Positions 26,077 through 38,289 of a stretch of DNA of 64,000 nt are shown piece by piece. The notes below the pieces were generated by a model. That model was given only the letters and a program-made list of their open reading frames with translations, was not told the DNA's origin and did no database searches. Each line of letters begins with the position of its first letter. Position 1 is the stretch's first letter. The stretch spans positions 1,299,199 through 1,363,198 of the forward strand of contig JAJEKV010000028.1 of NCBI GenBank assembly GCA_021234155.1, given 5' to 3'. This DNA is from Isoetes taiwanensis. Its lineage: Eukaryota; Streptophyta; Lycopodiopsida; Isoetales; Isoetaceae. The translations under genes were made by a program, and so were the position numbers.

Positions 26077-26268
26077 TCTTAAATATATAATGATGTGGAA
26101 TAGATTGGACTAGATTGGGAACAGCCCCCCAACATAGCATATACATATCTATTCACCTAAAGACATGACTCTCTGCATGACTAGGACTGCCACATCAGCG
26201 TGGCCACATGGCTCGTGCCATGTCAGCTATCTTGATCTATATGATCATATATACATATATTCCTAACA
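26077..26268 (-). repeat. 3' LTR of the small retrotransposon
   Basis: This pairs with 28810-29012. It is about 11-14 bp shorter, mainly because it lacks a short segment (AGTGGATGGACATGTC) present in the other LTR; there are also a few substitutions. Confidence 0.8.
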
Positions 26269-26280
26269 CTCCCCCTTGAT
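26269..26280 (-). promoter_or_regulatory. Polypurine tract
   Basis: Minus strand ATCAAGGGGGAG lies directly before the TGTTAGG of the 3' LTR, the expected position for priming of plus-strand DNA synthesis. Confidence 0.75.
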
Positions 26281-26556
26281 CAATAGATCAAGAAGGATTA
26301 TAAAATTCTAAGTATGAACTCTCTCTCCCCCTTAATAAAAAGAACTGAAAATTTTGCCTCTAGACTATACTATTATGAGAATGCCTTGATCACATACAGT
26401 AGGCATATTTCTCCCCCTTGATCAAGCATCCAGTATGCTTAACCATTACACGGGACCTCAGTTATAGGACATCTATATGACTCTCTAGAATTCTTCACAC
26501 ATTTTGTATAGTATTTTTCCCAAACAAACATGGGCCTTCATCATGAATTGAATTTC

Positions 26557-28281
26557 CTATGCTTCTAACAAAGTTTTATCCTTATAATTTTTCGTGTCAT
26601 ACATATATAGTGTGTCCTCTATTTTTCGATGCTCCACATCAGTGTAAAAACATGTCGTCTGCATGTAGGATTTTGCAACTGTTCCGAGAACGCCTTTTGC
26701 TTCTTCCTTTCTATTAATAATAACAGGCAGATATTTTCCTTTCGGCATCAATCCTATCTCGGTTCTTGCTTTGCTTGGATTATCATTACTAACCTCTAGG
26801 CACACGAATTCTTCTGCTCCTAGCTTCATCTTTGGAGCTATACACAATGCATCCCTGTCCGTGAGGTCTGCTGTCAGAATAGTTGGCTCCGAATTACCTG
26901 TGAATAGAATTTCGTCCAATACTACTTCTGCACCATTATCTTGAATTAGTACATGCAATATCTCAGGATCATCTCCAAATAGATCCAAGACATCTCGAAT
27001 GTCCTCCTTTTGTCTTTGTTTGGCCTTCGAGCTTAGTTCCATCTGCTTTGCCAGTGCATAATCTCATTGCTGCAATCTTCATAATAGCACAGTTCTTTAT
27101 CTGCAGCAATAAATTTGGGCTTTTCAATCGTGAACCCATCAGGGAGGGCTATCTCCAACTGCTGCATAATGATCGGAAACATCTTCTTCTGCTTCTTGAT
27201 CTTGACTCTTCATAATCACTTTATTAGGATGCTTAATCTCTTCTTCTGCAGGCTTAATTCGCATCAATGGAGTCAGCATCGGTGGAATCATCAGACTAAT
27301 TGACGCTTCCCAAGGAATAAGCATAAGGGCAGTAATATTATTGATTAGAATGGCCCAAATGAGATTTTCTCCTCTCTGCCATAAGACTGAGTTCTTCATA
27401 AAATCTTCAATGTAATTTGCAAATGCCTCTATTACAGATAGGGAGATAACATAATAATCTGCAGCTGCTTTTGAATCAGGGTCAACAGCCTCTTCTGAAT
27501 CATGGGTCTCAAATATATTTGTTTCTCTTGCTGGCCATGGGCATACTGCACCATTTTTAGAATTTGTTTCTTGGTTTGCATCTACGGAGTACAGACTGGT
27601 TCCCATCTACAAAATATGGGCCACTTCAATGAATGACCCTGGAACTTGTTTCTTGATCCCATCAACAACATACTGATCTTTTTCAACAGCATAAGCAGGA
27701 TCTTCAATAGTAAGGCAATCTTCAACGACTATTTTCGCAGCCTGCTCTTCAACGGACCTGCTCCATCTGCAACAATTTCTTATAGCCCATAACAACTCAT
27801 CTGATGTGGAAAATTCAGACTTTAGGGAGGCCAACGAAATTGGGGCTTTATACTCCACTCCAACGACTTCATAATCAGACAATTTATCAGCAATGATTAT
27901 GACCCTTCCTAATTCTAAGTCTTGGGCATCAATTTTTTGGGCAAAGGAATTATCCACCCGAAGAGTCTCTTTTACAGATCCTTCTTCATTGAGAGTTGGG
28001 TCTTCGCTCTGGCCATCTTCTTCCTGGACACCTCCATTTAGGGATTTTAGTTTTGCTGGCCCATCTCGCTCCTGAATCACATCTCCACCTGAGCATTCTT
28101 GGGCAACTCCAACCTCTGTTTGCAAAGGCCAATTCATCTTCATGCCCTTCCATTCGATCTGACCACCTTCCACAATTTCGGCCGCATCTTTAATTTTGCC
28201 CTTTGATTCTTCTCTAAGGATTCTGGCATTTGCAACGAAATTGTATGCCACAATCCTTTCTTCTTCCAAAATTATACATGT
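26557..28281 (-). pseudogene. Unidentified decayed ORF inside the LTR element
   Basis: Three long minus-strand frames follow one another (upstream part to 27,607; 27,606-27,139; 27,042-26,557). The first two are in the same frame, separated only by one stop codon at 27,607-27,609. Between 27,138 and 27,043 the coding-like signal moves to another frame (a stretch with FIAADKELCYYEDC), so at least two frameshifts exist. The product would be acidic with Glu/Asp-rich linkers (for example GGVQEEDGQSEDPTLNEEG) and a more hydrophobic middle (LIWAILINNITALML). I recognise no gag, nucleocapsid knuckle, protease or polymerase motif. It may be a captured host gene or a fast-evolving element protein. Confidence 0.5.
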
Positions 28282-28282
28282 C

Positions 28283-28640
28283 GGAATAGAATAGAATAGA
28301 ATAGAATAGAATAGGTTTTTAGCGTCCACGGAGACCAATTGGCCTATGGGACCCAAACAAAAAAAAGAGAGCAGCAAGCATATTACTGACAGGATTAAAA
28401 AACCCCCGCCCCGAAGGGTTTTCGAGGGAAAAACCTTAGCAGTAATAAGCATGCTGGCACACTGTACAATTGCATAGGACAGTTCAATGCCGTCTCGCAG
28501 GACACAAACGAGCCCGTGCATCCATAACCTCCTGGAGGTACAACCCCAACAAACCCACTGACGCCGTAGTCAATAACTGATGCAACGGCTGGCCAGGCAC
28601 TAGTAATCGAACATATCGCTCTCGGACAGGCTGTTAGATT
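28283..28640 (-). mobile_element. 5'-truncated LINE-like 3' end with (CTATT)n tail
   Basis: Minus strand: GGCCAATTGGTCTCCGTGGA, then CGCTAAAAA and about six CTATT pentamers (plus strand 28283-28314). It shares its terminus with the element at 11,602. It is nested within the small LTR retrotransposon and interrupts its ORF. The 5' limit near 28,640 is where the retrotransposon's acidic reading frame appears to resume, and is approximate. Confidence 0.5.
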
Positions 28641-28798
28641 AGTTTTTGTTTTTAAACTGAGTACCTTCCATATTTTCTTCAATCTGGTCTTCATTCGAAA
28701 TGATTTCTTCTTTTTGGAATTCTTCATTTGGGGAGGAGGCTCCCCTGCTTCGTCCTTCATAGTTTTCTTCTCCTAGGATCAGATTAAGAGCACGCTAG

Positions 28799-28809
28799 CT
28801 CTGATACCA
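28799..28809 (-). promoter_or_regulatory. Primer binding site (initiator Met tRNA)
   Basis: Minus strand TGGTATCAGAG lies directly inside the 5' LTR, the standard complement of the 3' end of plant initiator methionine tRNA. Confidence 0.85.
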
Positions 28810-29012
28810 TAAATATATAATGATGTGGAATAGATTGGACTAGATTGGGAACAGCCCTCAACGTAGCATATACATATCTAGTGGATGGACATGTCTATTC
28901 ACTTAAAGACATGACTCTCTGCATGACTAGAATTGCCACATCAGCGTGGCCACATGGCTCTTGCCATGTCAGCTATCTTGATCTATATGATCATATATAC
29001 ATATTCCTAACA
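28810..29012 (-). repeat. 5' LTR of the small retrotransposon
   Basis: On the minus strand it starts TGTTAGGAATAT at 29,012. It contains a perfect direct match to most of 26,077-26,268. Confidence 0.8.
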
Positions 29013-29146
29013 CCTGCCGGTTAAGAGTGAAGACATTCATGTAAATGAATTATGTGACGTGTCATAGTGCAATTGGGTTTTTACGATGAGAAAGACAAAG
29101 ACACCATTTGTGTGGCACAAACAATTCTGAGTTGGCCTAGGGTAGT

Positions 29147-29250
29147 CAATGGTGTCTAGGCTACGAGGCGCCAAATAAAACAATGGTATCTAAGGAGGCG
29201 GCAGACAATGGTGTCTAGGCTACGAGGCGCCAAACAATGGCGTCCAGGCC
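29147..29250. repeat. ~29-bp promoter-proximal repeats upstream of the subtilase
   Basis: CAATGGTGTCTAGGCTACGA (continuing GGCGCCAAA) occurs at 29,147 and 29,206. Degenerate copies start at 29,181 and 29,235 (CAATGGCGTCCAGGCC). Each unit carries GGCGCC and CAAT-like bases. The block ends about 80 bp before the start codon, so it could hold promoter elements. No clear TATA box is seen; ATTTAAAG at about 29,268 is the nearest candidate. Confidence 0.6.
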
Positions 29251-29331
29251 AGGCTCCAAATCCTGGATTTAAAGGGTCTGTCAAAGAAGCCAAACAATCA
29301 CACACGAGAAAGAGACGATCTGAATTTTGCC

Positions 29332-31587
29332 ATGGCATTCTCTGCCAACAACAGACATTTTCAATTTTTTGGGATGGCGCTGTTAATAATGCTGTCAACA
29401 AGCTGTGTGCAAATTTGTGGAACCCCTTACATAGTCCGCATGGATCCCTCTAAAATGCCTGCAGTTATGGCCCAACAGCATCACTGGTATTCGTCTGCTG
29501 CTGCAGGCCCATTGACCCACGTCTATCATCACACCTGCCATGGATTTTCTGCTCAAATGAACGCTTCTCAAGTTGCAGCAGTTAAGAAAATGCATGGATT
29601 TGTCGCCATTTTCGAAGACAGATTGATCAACATGCACACGACACGGAGCCCAGATTTCTTATCTCTGTCTTCTCTTTCTCCAAATGCGATTTGGCCACAG
29701 ACCGATTATGGAAACGGGGCCATAATTGGGATGGTGGATACGGGCATATGGCCGGAGAGCCGGAGCTTCAAAGACACCGGATTCGGCCCAATTCCAGAGA
29801 AATGGAAAGGGATCTGTGAGGAAGGGGATGGCTTTAATTCCTCACACTGTAACAGGAAGCTGATCGGGGCAAGGTATTTGTATCAGGGTCTGGAGGCGCA
29901 GAATGGAAGGGCGCTGAATTGGAGCGGAGACTACAGATCGGCAAGGGATAGCTATGGCCACGGCAGCCACACTGCTTCGATTGCAGCCGGAAATTTTGTT
30001 TCAAATGCAAGCTGCTTCGGATTTGCTGCAGGAACTGCACGCGGGATGGCTCCCAACGCCAGACTCGCTTCTTACAAGGTATGCTGGAAAGATGGTGGCT
30101 GCTCGATGTCTGATGTTGTTGCAGCGTTCGATCATGCCGTGGCAGACGGAGTGGACGTAATTTCTTTTTCTTTGGGAGAAGGTCCCAAGCCTTACCACCA
30201 GGATCTCGTCGCCATAGCTGCCTTTGGTGCATTTAAACACGGAGTCTTTGTGTCCGCTGCTGCAGGAAATAGTGGACCCAATTCTTCCTCTGTCACAAAT
30301 AATGCCCCTTGGATTACCACTGTCGGCGCCGGCAGCCTCGACAGATCTTTCCCTGCTCATTTGCTGCTTGGAAATGGAAAGATCTTCCCAGGACAGTCTC
30401 TGAACACAGAAAACGGCTTCCATACCCGGCAATTTCCTCTTGTTTATTTCGATCTCTGTTTGCCCGAGAATTTTAACCGTAGTTCTGTGAAGGGCAAATT
30501 GGTGGTCTGTGGAGATGGTGGTGCCGTTTTGAATTATGCAATTTCTGGTGGAATGGCAATTTCAGAAGCAGGAGGTGCCGGAATGATCTCTGTCATGCCT
30601 CCAGAAGCTGGAAACAGTATATTTACATATCCTTACAATTTACCTGCTATGTCCGTGACCAGCAACACTGGGATAGAATTGAAAAAATATATCAATTCAA
30701 AATCAACGAGAATTCCCACTGCCACGATCAGATTCTCTGGAAAGACAGTGCTGGGAACGAAACCGGCTCCTCAGGTAGCGTATTACTCTTCCAGGGGTCC
30801 GAATTCGATCATTCCGACAGTCCTAAAGCCTGATATAATCGCTCCAGGAGGCAGCATTTTAGCAGCATGGTCAGGATATTCATCACCAGCAGGCCTAGAC
30901 GGGGATGAAAGGAGGGTGGAGTACAATTTGGATTATGGAACATCTATGTCCTGCCCTCATATCAGCGGAATTGCAGCTATGCTCAAAGCAGCCCACCCAA
31001 ATTGGAGCTCTGCTGCTATCAAATCTGCGATTATGACCACTGCCGACACCGCCGATCATAGCGGCAATACAATTTCTGAGGCAAATACAGGCAAATCGGC
31101 AGATGCATTCGCATATGGAGCAGGACACGTGAACCCACAAAGGGCTTTATCGCCTGGGCTTATTTACGATCTAACAGAGCAGGATCACATCGATTTGTTG
31201 TGTGGCCAAGGCTATAATACCTCAGAAATTAGGATTATAGCTCATAATTCTTCAATCTCGTGCCCTTCTGTGGTCGCCAGAGCAGAGGATTTCAATTATC
31301 CATCTCTTACTGCAGTGCTGAAGGGGGCAAAATCTACAATTTTTAGAAGAAGAGTGACGAATGTGGGACCTGCCGTTTCTACATACACTGTTACTGTTAC
31401 AGCTCCCAAGGGATTGTCTGTCAAGGTAAAACCTAGCAAGCTCGCATTCTCAAATCTGAAGCGCACATTGAGTTTTGAGGTCCACGTGTCAATCTTAAAT
31501 CAAGTCTCCACGTCCCATTTAACAGGGTCATTAGCTTGGTCAGATGGGACCCATATTATCCGAAGTCCCGTTACCATTGTGTTTTGA
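29332..31587 (+). CDS. Subtilisin-like serine protease (plant subtilase, S8 family)
   Basis: This is an intact 751-residue, intronless ORF. Plant subtilases are secreted endopeptidases that mature by removing an N-terminal inhibitor propeptide. Visible parts in order: a hydrophobic signal-like segment (about 12-30), an I9 propeptide (about 32-104, PYIVRMD to the TTRSPDFL junction), and a catalytic domain with Asp136 (VDTGIWPES), His210 (GHGSHTAS), oxyanion Asn313 (AAGNSGP) and Ser538 (GTSMSCPH). A PA-like insertion spans about 345-470, and a C-terminal Fn3-like domain runs from about 650 to 751 (VTNVGP...). All catalytic residues and the usual length are kept, so it should be active. The first ATG gives the best signal peptide; Met15 is an alternative start. 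Many N-x-S/T sites suit a secreted glycoprotein. An LTR retrotransposon ends 320 bp upstream. The exact substrate and subfamily cannot be read from sequence. Confidence 0.95.
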   Translation: MAFSANNRHFQFFGMALLIMLSTSCVQICGTPYIVRMDPSKMPAVMAQQHHWYSSAAAGPLTHVYHHTCHGFSAQMNASQVAAVKKMHGFVAIFEDRLINMHTTRSPDFLSLSSLSPNAIWPQTDYGNGAIIGMVDTGIWPESRSFKDTGFGPIPEKWKGICEEGDGFNSSHCNRKLIGARYLYQGLEAQNGRALNWSGDYRSARDSYGHGSHTASIAAGNFVSNASCFGFAAGTARGMAPNARLASYKVCWKDGGCSMSDVVAAFDHAVADGVDVISFSLGEGPKPYHQDLVAIAAFGAFKHGVFVSAAAGNSGPNSSSVTNNAPWITTVGAGSLDRSFPAHLLLGNGKIFPGQSLNTENGFHTRQFPLVYFDLCLPENFNRSSVKGKLVVCGDGGAVLNYAISGGMAISEAGGAGMISVMPPEAGNSIFTYPYNLPAMSVTSNTGIELKKYINSKSTRIPTATIRFSGKTVLGTKPAPQVAYYSSRGPNSIIPTVLKPDIIAPGGSILAAWSGYSSPAGLDGDERRVEYNLDYGTSMSCPHISGIAAMLKAAHPNWSSAAIKSAIMTTADTADHSGNTISEANTGKSADAFAYGAGHVNPQRALSPGLIYDLTEQDHIDLLCGQGYNTSEIRIIAHNSSISCPSVVARAEDFNYPSLTAVLKGAKSTIFRRRVTNVGPAVSTYTVTVTAPKGLSVKVKPSKLAFSNLKRTLSFEVHVSILNQVSTSHLTGSLAWSDGTHIIRSPVTIVF

Positions 31588-31680
31588 TTAGTAATGGTCT
31601 GTTTTGACTAGTAATGGTATTGAAACATTGCTTAGCAGAAGTCCTTACATATTGGTCTTTCAAACCAGTAATAGCCTATA

Positions 31681-31735
31681 TATGCAACTCCCACTCTTTA
31701 ATGTCTTATGACCGGCATGTTATCAATACATATAT
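31681..31735 (+). repeat. Dispersed 55-bp direct repeat, left copy
   Basis: TATGCAACTCCCACTCTTTA followed by ATGTCTTATGACCGGCATG recurs at 37,124-37,178 with only two or three differences. The two copies bracket the RPAC2 and glycolate oxidase relics. They may be parts of one dispersed repeat family. Confidence 0.7.
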
Positions 31736-32091
31736 CACTCATATATAATATGCAATCTCTTTTTGGGTTGCCCCTAGGGGGGCAAACCCTCGTTTATGTG
31801 GGTTTGTGGGCATATCCAGGTATATGCCGGCATATACCTAGCATATGCCGGATCAAGCCCAAACTGCCGCCGCCGTCAGAAACTCTCATTATCCAAATTT
31901 CATTCCACGCTATGGCAAATAAACCCAAACCCTTTTTCTTCTTCTTCAGATCCGACTCGAATCTCACCCAAACTCTAAGAAATTTAAGACAAGCTTTGCC
32001 ATGGAAAAGACAAGCTTCTTGGATGGAATACCCTTGAAAGCATAACCCTCTGAAAATAGCATTTGAAGATCGGCAATCCGAAAGAGCTAGA

Positions 32092-32625
32092 ATGTCGACG
32101 GTAGAGCTGGGAACGGAGTCAGAATCCCACGCTTCCACATTTGTTCTTACAGATGAAGATCACACTCTTGGCAATTCTCTTCGCTACGTCCTCAATCAAG
32201 AGTGGATATTTCTTTCTTCTTTCTTCCAGATCTGTTGGTAGTGTTAATGTAGGTTTTAACTTTGAAGTATTTCACTCATCGAAGTTTTTCCAAACAAGTA
32301 GAATTTTTTGTGGTTACAAAGGCGGCCTCATCCTTCCAAAACAAGGTTAACGTATGAAGTTCAAACTACAGTACAACATCAAATTGACATGCGTAGTTTT
32401 TCGCTTTTTCTCGGTTTCTTTTTTTTTTTTTTTTTTTATCATGATCTGTTAACAGGCCCCAAATACAAAGAAGTGTTTAAGGATTCGTTGCAAAATTTGA
32501 TGGCAATGTGTGAGCATGTGAGGACTACTTTTGATAAAGCCGTTGGAAAGCACAAAATGGTCCAAAATCTAGAACAAGATATAAGTATGACACATACATC
32601 TGGTGTGACAGGGTCCACCAGTTAA
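32092..32625 (+). pseudogene. RPAC2: RNA polymerase I/III subunit AC19 (RPAC2-like), frameshifted
   Basis: Exon 1 begins at ATG 32,092 and encodes STFVLTDEDHTLGNSLRYVL, the hallmark of the Rpb11-like subunit shared by Pol I and Pol III. A donor GT at 32,202 and an acceptor at about 32,298 lead to exon 2 with RIFCGY and, one frame over, HPSKTRLTYEVQTT. This corresponds to the family's FCGYSIPHPSE...V.VQTT. Exon 3 (32,456-32,625, after TTAACAG) gives KEVFKDSLQNLMAMCEHVR and TFDKAV and ends in TAA. Introns are retained, so it is not a processed copy. Exon 2 is frameshifted and lacks several residues, which makes a working product doubtful. A long T tract sits in intron 2. Confidence 0.75.
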
Positions 32626-34207
32626 AGTTTTGAACATAGAGTCGGCAATTCAGCTGGCCTTGACAACATTTGTAACCTAACTGAGTTGGAAAGTTTTCTT
32701 CTGATATTCTATTCAAAGGTGTATCATTGCATGTGTTTTCTTCTGGCAAGTTTTCCAGTAATTTGATATGGGCATCCATACTGCCATTTTAGATGTGTCA
32801 AGGGAACATGCATTTTTTTTTGGTGGTTCTCACCATTGTTTCTCGCCTTCTCCCTTTTCTCCTACCTACTTTTTCCTTTCTCCTCTTATTCTCGCTATTT
32901 TCTTGAAATGCATCCTTTGCATTCAAGTAGAGCACATGCCTAAGGGATTTTATCCTGCATGAAATTTAGATGGTATGTTTGTCCTCATATTTTGCAATTG
33001 AGTTGCTATGTGATCTTGGCACTAAACAATAGTTGGGGCAAGTGATCATCCTTCTCGCGTAACCGAACAAAGCAAAAAGGCCAAGGGCAATGGCCAAGCT
33101 AGTGGCAAAATGCAAAAGGTCAAAAATATGAGGAGGTTTGACTATGGCATGAGACATCCTATGCGCATAAAGGAGCAAGAGCGACCACCATGGAGGAAAC
33201 ATCAAAATAAGGTGTGAAAATTTTATCTTATGTACTACCTTGTTTTGAAACTACAAATCGAAATGCTTAGTACGTAATGGACATTGTATGTGATTGAAGT
33301 GGAATGCCAAGTCCTTGCACATATACAGGTCATGTTCATGTACACAGCAGAATAAAATGATAATGAAAAGATTAAATTGATGTGTTGGTTGATTTTGAGT
33401 AAGTTATGTTCAATTAGATTACAGATTTAAGAGATGCAATTAATTGTTAAGAATGTAAGTGGTCACATGCATATGTTCTCGAACAAGAAAACAAACAAAT
33501 TTTGCATGTTAGCGACGACTTAAGGCTTTTAATTGCTTTAGACATGCTAGGTTTTGTCGCGGTAATTGCAGTGTCCGGTAGATATAAGGCGTGAGGCTTA
33601 CTTGCTAGCTTACCTCAAGTATATAGGGCTCGCCGCAAGAAATGCCTGCTTCGCTGAAATACTGGTTTATAGGGTAGCTTATAGATGTACATACTTGGCC
33701 ACCGCATGTGCTCTCTCCTGTCCCACCTTGTTCATCAAAAATTTATGTGAGACCATGTTCATACCTAGTAACGTAGAAATTTCCTCATTGGTCGACCGAT
33801 TCATCATTTGCATGAGACCCACAGAGGAAAAAAATTTATGCCCAAGGGCAAGTATACCGCAGGAAAAATCATGCCTCAAGGCCAAATCGGGCTATCATAG
33901 GTAATATTGGCATGCCTTTTACGGTAAAACCAAAGGCCCAACTATGGCAACTCGGGGGATTTCGATGAAGCTTCATATATGGCTTTTTTTCTGATTCAAT
34001 CAGCTAAAGCACCACATTGGAGCTTCGGCAAGAGATGTGCAGATGAAGAAGAGTAAAACAGGGGACAACCTGTAAAAACATGTAAGAACTAGTCAAAATC
34101 GGAATTTCTTTGATGGCTTCACATGAATGTAGTTCTTGAACTGGACCTTTATCATATTTGCGTATCAAGATGTCACATGTAACATGCGATCGATGTTCAT
34201 TATGCAG
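32626..34207. other. Intergenic or intronic stretch
   Basis: At about 33,035-33,214 a plus frame reads HPSRVTEQSKKAKGNGQASG and continues very basic to a stop. It looks exon-like but I cannot place it. A minus frame at 33679-33885 is unidentified. The missing N-terminal exons of the glycolate oxidase relic would be expected here, but I do not see them. Confidence 0.3.
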
Positions 34208-36088
<1,881 letters not shown>

Positions 36089-37050
36089 TGGCTTAAGAAT
36101 GGCCACTCTTTGATGTATGTAATTTATAGTTTGTATTTTGCAGCTACAAGATTTTTAACTATGCCTGGGTGTTATTGTGTGTATATATATTACGGTGACA
36201 CGGTGAGGATGTACAATTTGTTATATGTATGCCTCGCATATTTGCTAGGCAAGCTGTGTTCTATGCACTGTTATATTGTGCCCCATCGAGATGACCAGAA
36301 TGAACACCGTAAGAAAAGTTCCCCTTATATGAAATGTTTAGTTAAGTTTGGATGTTAGACTACATTATGTGCATTATGTTCTGCCAGAATCGTATGTTAA
36401 CCAAAGCTACATTTGAGTTCGGACAAGGTCTTCGAGCAATTAACAATTCCAATAGTCTGATTCAAATGTTGTCACCTGGTCTTGTGCAGCTTGTGCATCT
36501 CAGGTCGCACTACAAATTGAAAATCATAATGATATAGATGTATACATAATTTTGTATGGCAACAACATTATTGATTACACCATTTGGACTAGCTTCTGGT
36601 CGTTTAAGCTGGCTAACATCAGTATAAAAATGATAAACAACAGAAGATCATGGATGTAGCATGTTGTAATACTGGTTTACAAAGACATAGCCCATCTACA
36701 CCTATTGAGCATTTTGAAGAATCCTTACAGTAGTGCTCTCAATGCCACGATTTGAAAAGTAAATATAATTCGAGCAATGGCTTATTAGGTGTCTACCTAC
36801 ATGTATATATCATATTATGTATCATGTATAATACCAACTAATCTTGCTAATAAATAACAGCACAAGCAAATTAATATCGAGCATTGAACAACATTGTCCT
36901 AGATTGGTAATCACATTTCCTCTAATATATATTCATAAACAAAAGAAAACAAAACAACAACAAACAAACTCACTCGTTCAGGCTATAAATAAGGCCCGAC
37001 ACACGAAACGACCAAAAATAAAAAACATGAAAACACAACGGCCAAATGAG
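36089..37050. other. Intergenic stretch
   Basis: This is AT-rich sequence downstream of the glycolate oxidase relic. I see no supportable gene, RNA or element end. Confidence 0.35.
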
Positions 37051-37051
37051 A

Positions 37052-37115
37052 AACATGAAAACACACTTTTGTGCTACCAGAGGGCAACCCTTCGTGCGCA
37101 GCACCTTGTTCTGTT
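37052..37115 (-). repeat. Dispersed repeat, possible LINE 3' region (copy 2)
   Basis: It matches 24,785-24,850 (CGTGCGCAGCACCTTGTT and flanks). On the minus strand it is followed to about 36,930 by a T/G-rich tract containing TTGTTTGTTGTTGTTTTG. Confidence 0.4.
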
Positions 37116-37123
37116 TGCACTTT

Positions 37124-37178
37124 ATGCAACTCCCACTCCTTAATGTCTTATGACTGGCATGTTATCAATATATATAAT
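37124..37178 (+). repeat. Dispersed 55-bp direct repeat, right copy
   Basis: This is a near-identical copy of 31,681-31,735 in the same orientation. Confidence 0.7.
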
Positions 37179-37261
37179 ACAAGTTTATTATTATTTAGGG
37201 CCTACACATTTGAAGAAATTTGTAACAAAAATGTGTGATAAATAACCTACAAAATATACCC

Positions 37262-38289
37262 AATGTGAAAGACTCTCCTAGATTCCTTTCTAGGTTCCCT
37301 TTCTAAGATTTCTTGAGATTCTCAAAGATTTTAAGAAGATTTTCTTAGATTCCTCTAGACTCTCAAAGATTCTCCCGAGATTCCTCAAGATTCTATGTAC
37401 CTTCTCTTAGATTCTCTAAGATCCTATGAACATTTGTCTAGATTCTGCAAGATTCCTCTAGATTGTCAAAGATTTTATGAAGATTCCCTTGGATTCCTCT
37501 AGATTCGCAAAGATTTCTATAGATTCCAATATTGTCTTGAGATTCTTTTAGATTCTCAAAGATTCTAGGAAGATTCCCCTAGATTCAATTAAAGTACCAT
37601 AAATTCCATTAAGTTCCAAGATTCACCCTGCAAAACATATACAGTGTGAAAGATTCTCTTAGATTCGTAAAATTCTACAAAGATTCCACTAGTTTTTCAA
37701 AGATTATCCCAAGATTCATCTACATTTCTCAAGATTCTATGTATATTCTCCTAGATTCCCTTAGATCATATGAAAGTCCTCAAGATTCTGCAGGATTCTA
37801 TCAAGATTCCCCTAGATCATAAAAGATTCCTCTAACTTCCCAAGGATTTTATGTAGATTCTTCTACATTTCCTTAGATTCTATGAAGATTCCCTTAGATT
37901 CTCCAAGATTTCTCTAGATTCTCTCAAGATTCCCATAGATTTCCCAAGAATCTATGTAGGTTCTCGTAGACTCTCTAAGATCCTATGAAGATTCCCTTAG
38001 GCTCTCCAAGATTCCATCAAGATTCCCCTAGATTCTCAAAGTTTCCATGTGGTTCCCTAGATTCCCAAAGATTCTCTCAAGATTCACATGATTCTCCAAG
38101 ATTCTATATAGATTCTCCTAGATTCTTTAAGATCCTATCAAGATTTCCCTAGATTCTCAAGTATTCTATGAAGATTCCTCAGATTCCCATAGATCCTCTT
38201 GAGATTCCCATAGTCCCTAAGATTCTCTTGAGATTCCCCAAAATTTTCAAAGACTATCCTAAGATTCCTGTAGATTCCTCAAGAATCTA
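37262..38289. repeat. AGATTC-rich satellite, left block
   Basis: Degenerate ~11- and 22-bp units such as AAGATTCCCCTAGATTCTC repeat without break. A higher-order period of about 780 bp is visible. For example, GTAGGTTCTCGTAGACTCTC recurs across the chromovirus insertion (about 37,950 and 46,950, a gap of ~780 bp once the element is removed). Confidence 0.9.

Larger units (their letters stand above)
26077..29012 (-). mobile_element. Small non-autonomous LTR retrotransposon
   Basis: Two direct repeats of about 190-203 bp bound the element. On the minus strand each begins TGTTAGGAATAT and ends near ATATATTTA. The inner edge of the 5' LTR is followed directly by TGGTATCAG, the initiator-Met tRNA primer site. 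The inner edge of the 3' LTR is preceded by AAGGGGGAG, a polypurine tract. CCTGC is found outside both ends (29013-29017, and 26072-26076 about 3 nt from the LTR core), a candidate 5-bp target duplication. The interior of about 2.5 kb shows no gag, protease, integrase or reverse transcriptase signature, so it must rely on another element. The right end lies 320 bp upstream of the subtilase start, in the opposite orientation. Confidence 0.8.
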
